Source of the DNA: Phaeosaccion multiseriatum
Taxonomy: Eukaryota > Ochrophyta, other classes
Direction: 5' to 3'
DNA length: 64,000 bases
NCBI GenBank assembly: GCA_965112735.1
Contig: OZ218964.1
Coordinates: forward strand, 682,001 to 746,000
Below the pieces are notes generated by a model. It was not told where the DNA came from. It saw nothing but the letters and a program-made list of their open reading frames with translations, and ran no database searches. The position numbers and the translations under genes were made by a program. Position 1 is the stretch's first letter; each line of letters starts with the position of its first letter. This document shows, piece after piece, positions 56,536 to 64,000 of this stretch.

Positions 56536-59500
56536 TCACGAAGTCTGCTGCACCACCGGCACCGGCAGCTCTTTCTTGTTGCGGCTCGGTTCCTCCAGGG
56601 CCTTGACCTTCTTCGGCTTCTTACCGCCACCTCCCTTGCCCCCCTTTCCCTTGCCGCCGCTCCCCAACGCTGTCGTCACATGATTGGACGATGAGGAGGG
56701 CAGTGAGGGGAGGGCCGGGGAGGAGGGTAGTGCGAGCTGTGGTGGCCTGGGCAATGATGGAGGAGCCCCCTCACCGCCGTCACTGCCGCTGCCGCTTCCA
56801 ATATCACTACCACTGCCCAGAGGAGGGGGCGGTGGGTCGGAGGAGGAGGAGGAGGAGGAGGAGGTGCTCGCGGTGTTGTCATTGTTGTTGTTGGTGATGG
56901 TGTTGGTGCTTGTGTAGCCCTCCAAAAGAGGAATTGCATTGTCTCCGAGACAAACGTACACATCCTCGTCATCACTGTACGCGCGATTCAGACCCTGTGT
57001 GGTGTGGCGTGGTGAGGGGTGGGGAGAGAGCGCATGACGGGAGTGACAGACAGGACAACAACACGGGAACATGGGAAGGGGGTAAGTGTGACTACAGGCA
57101 CGCACACACGCCTTCTCGCACGCACACACACGCCTTCACGCACTCACGCCCACATACACACACGCACACACCCACGCACACACACACACGTACGCACATA
57201 CACGCACGCATGCACACACACACTTGCCTGATTGAGGTATGCGATATCCTTGTCAGAGAAGACCCCGAGCTGGGCAGTGCGCAACACTGCAACGAGGTCC
57301 TTACCGAACGCCAGGCTGTCCATGTCTCTGTTGAGGCGAAAAGCAACAGCAACAGGCCAGCAAAAGGAATGAGGTAGGACACAACACGTCGGAGGTACAG
57401 GTGCGTGGGAAGGCATGAGAAGGGAGCGAAGGGAGGGCGAGGGCAGAGCAGCCAAGAGAGTCACAAAGGCAGCGACAAGAGAGAGAGAGAGGGGGGGAGG
57501 GGGGGGGCACGCAGAAGCCCGAGAGAAGGTTAGGGACAACCAAGTTGGGAGTCTCCTTGCGCCTCTCGACAAACAAGTAAACCACCAGCCTCAAACTCCA
57601 ATGGACCCGACTGACCTGTTGCGCAAGTTCCGGGCAAAGCCGCTGAAGCCCGTGAGCACGCCGATCTTGTCTCGCTCCGTCGCGTCAGTGCGCAGGTGAA
57701 GCGCTGTCTCCGCCCCCGCCGTGCACCACAACCAGCTCATCTGTGTCAGCACCTTGCCCCACAGGAACGAGTAGGATGGAGCACCACCCCCCGACATATC
57801 CCCACCGGCCCCGTCCCCTCCAAAGTGGTTATACACGTCATCGTCGCCGTCGCCATATCCGCCGTAACCGCCGTAACCGTCACGCCCCCCCCCCTCGGCC
57901 TCGTACTGATCGGACAGCGGCAAGTTGTTGTTACCGTTCTCGAAGGATGCGGTGGGGCTATCTGGCCGCTGCTGCTGCGCTTGGTCCCGGAGAGTGAGGA
58001 GTTGATTGAGCCTCGAGGTGAGGGTCGAGCTCCCTCGGGGCCGATGCAAGAGACAGAACAGGGCCTTCTTGCCGCTGCCGCTACCGCTGCGAACGTTGTG
58101 GCGGGGCTGCTGCATCACCAAGTGCTCCCCATCCTGACTCTGACCTTGACCACCGCCCGCGCTCTCCACCTCACCGCAGTCTCCGGCCAGCCCTGCCTGA
58201 AGAGCGCAGGTCACGTGCATGTAGATTCCGCAGCCGTCGACAGAGCAGCGAGAACAGCCACTCCCTCCCCGAGAGCAGAGGCAGCACCTCGGCCCTTCGT
58301 CGTCAGCCTGTGTCACCAACTGCTGCTGCTGCTCCTGGTGCTGCTGCTGTTGCTGCTGCCCGCCGCTGAAGTAGGAATTCGAGCTCAGGGGGGTGAGAAG
58401 AGAGGACCTCTCTCCGTCCGTGGCAGACACAACCTTTGAATCGTCCTCCGCGCCTCCACACCCACCAGTCGTCGCCGAGAGGGATGCGAGCTTCTCCCTT
58501 GAGGCCCAGCTCAAGCAGATACCGTGTGCCCAGCGCGGCCCCTCACGAGGGTTGCGGGACGAGAGGCGTCGCAGGGACCCCGTCCGGCAAGGGCACAGGC
58601 AGCAGAAGGGCTCCACAGAGGGCTCCGACCTACTGGAAGTCAAACTCAAACTCGACCCAGCAGCGGCTGCTGGTGATACAGCAGCGGTAGTTGGTGCTAC
58701 AGCCGTAGTCGCAGTCCTGTGAGCTCTGTTGCTGTTGTTGTCGTTGTTGTCGTTCTCTGCACCACCGCCGCCCAGGTGATGGTTGGAGGAGGAACGCTCG
58801 CGTCGCCACAGACACACATCACACAAGAACGGGGGCAAGGCAGACAGAGGGGGCAAATCGGCCGAGCCAGAATAACGGCCGGCTGTCCCATTGGACCCAT
58901 TGCCATTCACAGCAGGGGCGGCGAAGGAGGCGGCTACCCCTGTCCCCCTCCACGCTGACGAGCTGCAGCACATCTCGTAGCAGATCCAGTGCACAAACAC
59001 AGAGCAACCCGCGCACTTCCACAAGCCTCGCGTGTCTCCTCCCTCGCACACGTCGCACACATGCCCTCTGAGCTCCACATTATCAACCCTTGCCCGAGGG
59101 TCTTCCCGCATCGCAACAATGTCATCGTCGTCGTAGAACTCGTTCTTCGCGACGACAGCGCCTCCCGTCATGCCTCTTGTTGTCTCTTCCTCCTGTCCCT
59201 CCTCTCGCCCTCGCTCCTGCTGCCCTCGCTGAGGCCCATCTCGCGGCTGGCATACTAGCGTGGCGCCGTTGTTGATGTTGTTGCTGCGACCTTTACTGCT
59301 GCCACTGCTGATGCTGCTGCTGCTGCTCCTCCTCCCGCCCATAGACTTGAGCTGCTGCTTTGACCTTGCCCGCTGCTGCTGGTGGCAGGCGTACGGGCTC
59401 ATGGGCTTCGCAATCTCATGATACATATCCTCCCCCCCCCCAGCTTCAAAGGCCCACTCCCTTTGTCTTGCTTCCTCCCTTGCCTTCCTCTTTCCTCTGC

Positions 59501-59895
59501 GTGCGTAGTCCTCGCTCTCGTCGCTCTCCCCTGCCGCCGTGGCCGCTGCTGCTGCTGCCGCCGCCGCCGCTGCCTTGAACCCAAGCACCATAGAGGCCGA
59601 TTCTCCGGGGAGCGTCTCCTCCCTCCCAGCCTCCCGACCACCACCAAGCCATTCACCACGGCGAGCGCCGCCAGACCCCGTCCTCCCAAAGCCCCTCCTG
59701 CCCCCTTCCGTGTCCTCTTCCTCGCATCGTAAAGAGTGCTCTTCCTCCCCTTCGCTCCATTCTCTGTCCCGCTCCTGCTGCCTCTCTTCCCTTCTCTCGT
59801 CATATCTGCCTGAGGTGTCCGCCTGCTCATCACGGTATAATCCGTCGCGCCGCTGCGCACCGCTGAAATCGCAGTTGGGAGGGCACTTCCCCCTA

Positions 59896-59927
<32 letters not shown>

Positions 59928-62900
59928 GGTACCCGTCTCCTCAGCCCCATACTCCCAGGCCTCGGTCCGGGCTGTTGCAGTCGCCTTGTTCTTCTTTTCA
60001 ATGGCATGCCTGGGACACAGAGCCACCCACGTGTCCGGATTGTTTCTGTCGGGCATGCTCAAGGCGGCCCCCCCACCTTTCGCGCAAGTGACGTGGAAGC
60101 AGGCGCAACATTCGTTGCACTGGACGAGCCCCCCCTCTCCTCTAACGCAAAACACACACTTCCTCGAGGAGCGAGGAGCTCCCCCCCCGCCCCCCCCTCC
60201 GGAAGCGCGTGAGCCCGAGCCGGCTGTTCCTCCTCCTCCTCCTCCTCCTCCTCCTCCCCCTCCTCCTCCTCCTCCTCCTCCTCCTCCTCCCCCTCCTCCT
60301 GCTGCTGCTCCTGCAAACCCCACTCCTCCGTCATGGCCAGAGCCAGCGCCGCTGCCTCCTCCTCCTCTTCCAAACAGCTTATCCATGAGAGCGGCAGCGG
60401 CAGCAGAGTCACTTCGTTGGCGCTCCAGAAACGCCCTCACCGCCACCTCACCCCCCTCCTTCACCTCCAGCCCCTGCCACACGGCACATATGACGTGGCA
60501 CCAGGTATCGGGACCGAGATCGGTGGCAGAGAAGGCGCCCCCATAGCCTGGGCACAGGACGCAAGTGAGATCGTGCCTTCCTCGCTCGCCCACAGGAGGC
60601 GGAGCAGAGGAGGAGTAATGCGGGCTGAGCCCACTGCTGCCCGATAGATGGCTTCGGCCTCCAAGACTCGCAATGTCGCCAGTCTCGCTTCCGTTGTCGC
60701 TGTTGCTGCTGTTCCCAACCCCCCCCTGGCCTCCTCCCGCTCCTCGACCTAGTCCCTTCCACCCTCCGTACCCGCCGCCCCTCTCCCCATCCAGACTGCT
60801 GCAGCTCCGGCTACGATGCTCGTCCCCCTCCACGCTGGTCACCCCCATGTCGTCATCGTTGTGGTGATTATGGTGACTATGGTGGTGGTGGTCGTCATGG
60901 TGATGGTGATGGTACAGATTGGCCTGGCCGTCACTCGCCTCCGCTGCCCCTGGCTGCTGTATCTCCAACGGCTTGTCCCGTGTATCCAAGCTGGATGCTC
61001 GGCCAACAATGCCACGGGCACATGGATTACAAAACCAATCGCCCAGAGGAAGCTCCGCCAACCCGTAGCAGCTCTGATGCACTGCCACGTCGCATCGCTC
61101 ACAAAACACAATGTTATCCACGTGCGACACCTCCCCCCCACCGCAGACGTAGCAGTTGGTGTCCATATCCTCCTCCACCTTCTTGAGCCAAGCAAGGCGC
61201 TCATTCCTTGCCCGCTCCATGACTTCTTCCCACCGCTTCAGCGCGTCGGCATCCTCTGCTTCCTTCTGCTCGCGAGCTCCCGAACAGTCGTACTCTGTCT
61301 CCGCCTGCACCCTCCTCAGGAGCACCTCCCTGGCGGCGCCGCTGGCTGAAAGTAGTCGGTGGAGCTCCGCTTTCTCTCTCTGAATCACTGCGCCGAGCTC
61401 GCCAGAGTCCTCCTCCTCCTCCTCCCCCCCCGCCTCTCCTGTCGCATTTGCAGTTTCGTCGAACTCTCCTTCGTCCTCCTCCTCCTCTCTCACACCTCCA
61501 CAGCCATTGATCACCGTCCCCGCCTCTGCATGTGCACCCCCCTCCCAACAGTCGCTGCTGCCGTGCCGTTTTGGCGATGCTGCACATGCTTGCTTCCTTG
61601 CAGCCTCCGCCCTAGCCCCAGCCTCACCCAACGGCGATGATTGTGGCTCTATCCAAGCCTGAAGAACGTCCAACGACCACACAATGGCAGCCGTAGTCGC
61701 AGCGGCAGGTGGTGGGAACAGCCCCTTCCTCTCCTTCTCTCCCGCCCAAGCCCCCGCCGCGGCGAGGCTGGCCTTCCTCTTGACTCCAGGACTCCTTGTC
61801 GACTTCCGAGCCGGGCTACTGCTGTTCATGCTCCTGCTGCTGTTAGTGCTACTGCCGCCGGACTTGGTGGGCGTGGAGGGGAGAGGCCGGACCCCTTCTG
61901 CACTCCTCGACAATGATGGTGATGGTGCTGATGCTGATGATGATGATGACGAGGAGGAGGAGGTTGATGATGTAGCCCTCGCCGCGCCGCCGTGCCCCCG
62001 GCTGCTGCAGCCACAAGGGGGTGAACACCCGGGAGGCGAGCACGCCCCCTCCCCCAGACCGGCTGTCTCCCCACACACGTCCTTCATCTCACCCCCATCC
62101 ACTACCATCTCACCATCCAGGATCCTCGCACGCAGGGAAAAAGCCTTCTTCAGCTTGCAATTGGTAAAGACGTCCTGCCGCCGCTGGGTGGGGGACAGCT
62201 GCTGCTGCTTCATGTTCCACCGCTTCCTCTTCTTGGAGACACTCCCTGTCCCGCCTGCCCCTACCATCCCCTCCGGCTGCGTCTTGCTTCTACTGCTTGG
62301 GTCATGGAGAAAGCGGCAAACGGTTCGCACCACTGCCACGTGGTCGCCCTCCTTCTCCTCCTTCTCCCCCCCTTTCTTCTCCTTTTTCTTCCTCTTCTTC
62401 TTCTTCGCCTCCTTCTCCTCCTCCTCCTCCTCCTCTTCCTCCTCGTCCTTCTCCTTCTGCTGCTCCTCCTCCTGCTCTCCAACCTCCAGCCCGGCAGCAG
62501 CAGAAGCGTCTGACCTGCTGGCTGCTTCCTGTTGGCGCCTCCCTGCCCGCCTGGACTCTCGACTTGGCTCAACGGAGTCGCAGCAGTCTCCTCCTGCCCC
62601 ACTCAGCACACCCCGAGAACAAGAGTGACGAAAGGCTGCCCTTGCCGCGGCCGCTGCCGCTGCTGCCATTCCCCCCAGGAATCCGTACGAGCCTTCTGAC
62701 ACCGGTGCTGCTGACTGGAGAGCAGCAGCAGGAGGCGGCGTGGAAGGAGTAGACGCGATGGTACGCTTCCTCGGGTCCTTTGCACCAGCACCAGTGCCGG
62801 CCCCGTCGGCTTCTGTGGTGGTACTGCTGTCTCCCCGCCCACCACGGGTATGGGCATCACCTTGCACTCTCGAGGTGGTACCGGTGCCGGTGGCCCACCG

Positions 62901-63665
62901 GAGAGTAGAGGGGGAAGCGCTGCCTCTGCCACTGCTACTGTCTCCTGTCCTACCGCTGGACGATGACGAGGGCCGTCGACGCCGCCTTGAGCTAGAGATA
63001 GGAGATCGGTGGGAGGCGATGAATCTATCAACGCCAGAGATGGGCGGGGGGAGTATCCCACTGCTTTTGTGGCTGCTGCTGCTCGTGGGTACCCCGCTGG
63101 CCCCCGCTGCAGCTCTGGCTACTCTTGCGCCCCCCTTGTCGGCAGCAACAGTCATCAAGGCGTCCAGCAGAGCTTGCCGTCCCTGCTGGGACTTGGGGAT
63201 CATCAAGGCGTCTAGCAGGGAGGTTGCCTGCTGGAGGGAGGGCACGGGGCTAAAGTATCTGTCCCCCACGCTCCTCCAGTCCAGCTGCAATGCCCTCTTG
63301 CCCCCCTCGTGCTGAGGGGCGTCTTCTTCTCGGAACAGCGCCATCACCGTCACGTCCTCAGCAGTAGCACCATTGCTGCCACCATTCCTACTCCTCTTAC
63401 CCTTCTTACTGAGTCCACTGCCGTGGCTGCTGCTGCCGCTGGCAGAAGCGTTGTTGCTCCCGAAGCTGCCGCTGGATGAAGTCGACCGCTGCTTCTTCCC
63501 TTTCCCCTTGCTCTTCCCCTTACACTTCCCTTTTCTCCTCGTCACGTGCTGCTGGTGATGGGAGCCACGACCTCCAGCCTCCACATCGCTGAAGGCCTCC
63601 ATCCCGCTGCCGCCAGCCAAGGCGCTTGGGGGGAGGGCAGAAGGGCACCTGCCAGGGCTGCCCAT
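56536..63665 (-). CDS. Multi-PHD chromatin-reader protein (JADE/BRPF-like PHD + extended PHD), 3 exons
   Basis: Exons 63665-57616, 57327-57228, 56994-56536; 2,202 residues. Intron 2 has a GC donor (CAG/GCAAGT) and a normal AG acceptor. A classical PHD finger lies at about 837-885 (CYVCGGGEVSHVDNIVFCERCDVAVHQSCYG, written here only in part as CYVCGGGE…CERCDVAVH). It is followed by an extended PHD (CVLCPGYGGAFSATD…WCHVICAVW…CVFCVRGEGGLVQC…CFHVTCA, about 1033-1218) split by a poly-Gly insert. This PHD-knuckle-ePHD order is that of JADE/BRPF scaffold proteins of HBO1/MOZ-type acetyltransferases. Three more Cys/His clusters follow (about 1535, 1690 and 1790), the last ending CGIYMHVTCALQ. No bromodomain, PWWP or EPL motif was recognised. 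First ATG in frame is 63665; 63602 is an alternative. Nuclear histone binding is inferred. Confidence 0.82.
58308..58330 (-). repeat. Dispersed motif copy in multi-PHD exon 1
   Basis: CTGTGTCACCAACTGCTGCTG on the plus strand; read on the coding strand as QQQQLVTQADD. Confidence 0.85.
58664..58704 (+). repeat. Two dispersed motif copies in multi-PHD exon 1, opposite orientation
   Basis: GCTGCTGGTGATACAGCAGC and GTAGTTGGTGCTACAGCCG in tandem. On the coding (minus) strand they read TAVVAPTTAAVSPAAAAG. Confidence 0.8.
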
Positions 63666-64000
63666 CTCTCTCCTCCAAACTCGGCTGTTACGGCACACCA
63701 GCCCACGCAGCAGTACCCATGGGAGCTCCTGAGTTGGTCCTGCCTTCCTCTCCCACCATGAGCTGCAGGTTCCTGCTATTGCGGCGGCTCCTCTTACAAA
63801 TATAAAGCACGGGCAAGGGAGCTGCGGCCCGGACCCGGGGGGGCCTACCCCCTTGTTGCTTTCCTGCTCCAAAACCTCGCTTTGCTTTGCTTTGCCTCTT
63901 TCATAGCAGTGTTATTGTAATCAGTGGGGTGGGTGGGAGGAGCCGGGTGGCAGGTAGGACGGCAGCGCAGCAGCGGGGCAGCGTAGCATATAAATTTTTT
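63666..64000. other. Upstream region of the multi-PHD gene
   Basis: Minus-strand frame is open to 63872, but that position is TTG, so it is treated as 5' UTR. (GCTTT)3 at 63879-63895, i.e. (AAAGC)3 on the coding strand, repeats the pentamer array found at the AMP deaminase start. No other gene seen up to the window edge. Confidence 0.4.

Noticed and set aside
61684-62628. 314-codon plus-strand frame opposite the multi-PHD gene
   Set aside because: Low-complexity Leu/Ser shadow; the minus strand carries Cys/His zinc-finger patterns.
63666-63872. Extended N-terminus of the multi-PHD protein
   Set aside because: The upstream frame opens at a TTG, with no ATG before 63665.

Overview
The window is 64 kb of nuclear DNA from a eukaryote. 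Genes are split by many short GT-AG introns, coding DNA is GC-rich, and introns and low-complexity protein segments are saturated with microsatellites. Two predicted proteins (the UvrD-type helicase and the phosphate-carrier-like protein) start with a signal peptide that ends next to a phenylalanine (…CNAF, …TYGF). That is the bipartite plastid-targeting signature of algae with red-derived complex plastids, so a photosynthetic stramenopile (heterokont alga) is the best guess. Simple-repeat style resembles eustigmatophytes. The high intron number and a TTLL9-type ciliary enzyme fit a lineage that keeps a flagellate stage. The genus cannot be fixed from this sequence.

Layout, left to right: UvrD/SRS2-like helicase (minus, truncated by the left edge); a degenerate Ty1/copia-like remnant carrying two nested inverted-repeat DNA elements and a small palindrome; a DUF2993-like protein (plus); a 2,114-residue ISWI chromatin remodeller (plus, 13 exons); a plastid-type phosphate-carrier-like MCF protein (minus), divergent from AMP deaminase (plus, 20 exons); a copia gag fragment folded into a 105-bp-arm palindrome; TTLL9-like tubulin glutamylase (minus), divergent from a Spinster-like MFS transporter (plus); Vma12/TMEM199-like V-ATPase assembly factor (plus); a secreted modular repeat protein (minus), divergent from a dynamin-like GTPase with a C-terminal UBA domain (plus); and a very large multi-PHD chromatin reader (minus). 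Neighbouring genes mostly alternate strands. The genes look like unrelated housekeeping and regulatory genes, not a pathway cluster.

The main unexplained signal is a dispersed short motif, CAGCAG-TTGGTGATA-CAGCAG. It recurs about 20 times on both strands in introns, spacers and coding exons. Its length is a multiple of three and it is read through in frame where it lies in exons (AVGDTA, LVIQ or VSPTA). Other notable items are the nested TIR elements with clear target-site duplications, two palindromes in copia debris, and unusual domain fusions (HMG-box plus CAF-1-like winged helix on ISWI; UBA on dynamin).

Exon models were built by eye from conserved protein frames and GT-AG sites. Every multi-exon model given here keeps an open frame across all junctions, but none has transcript support.
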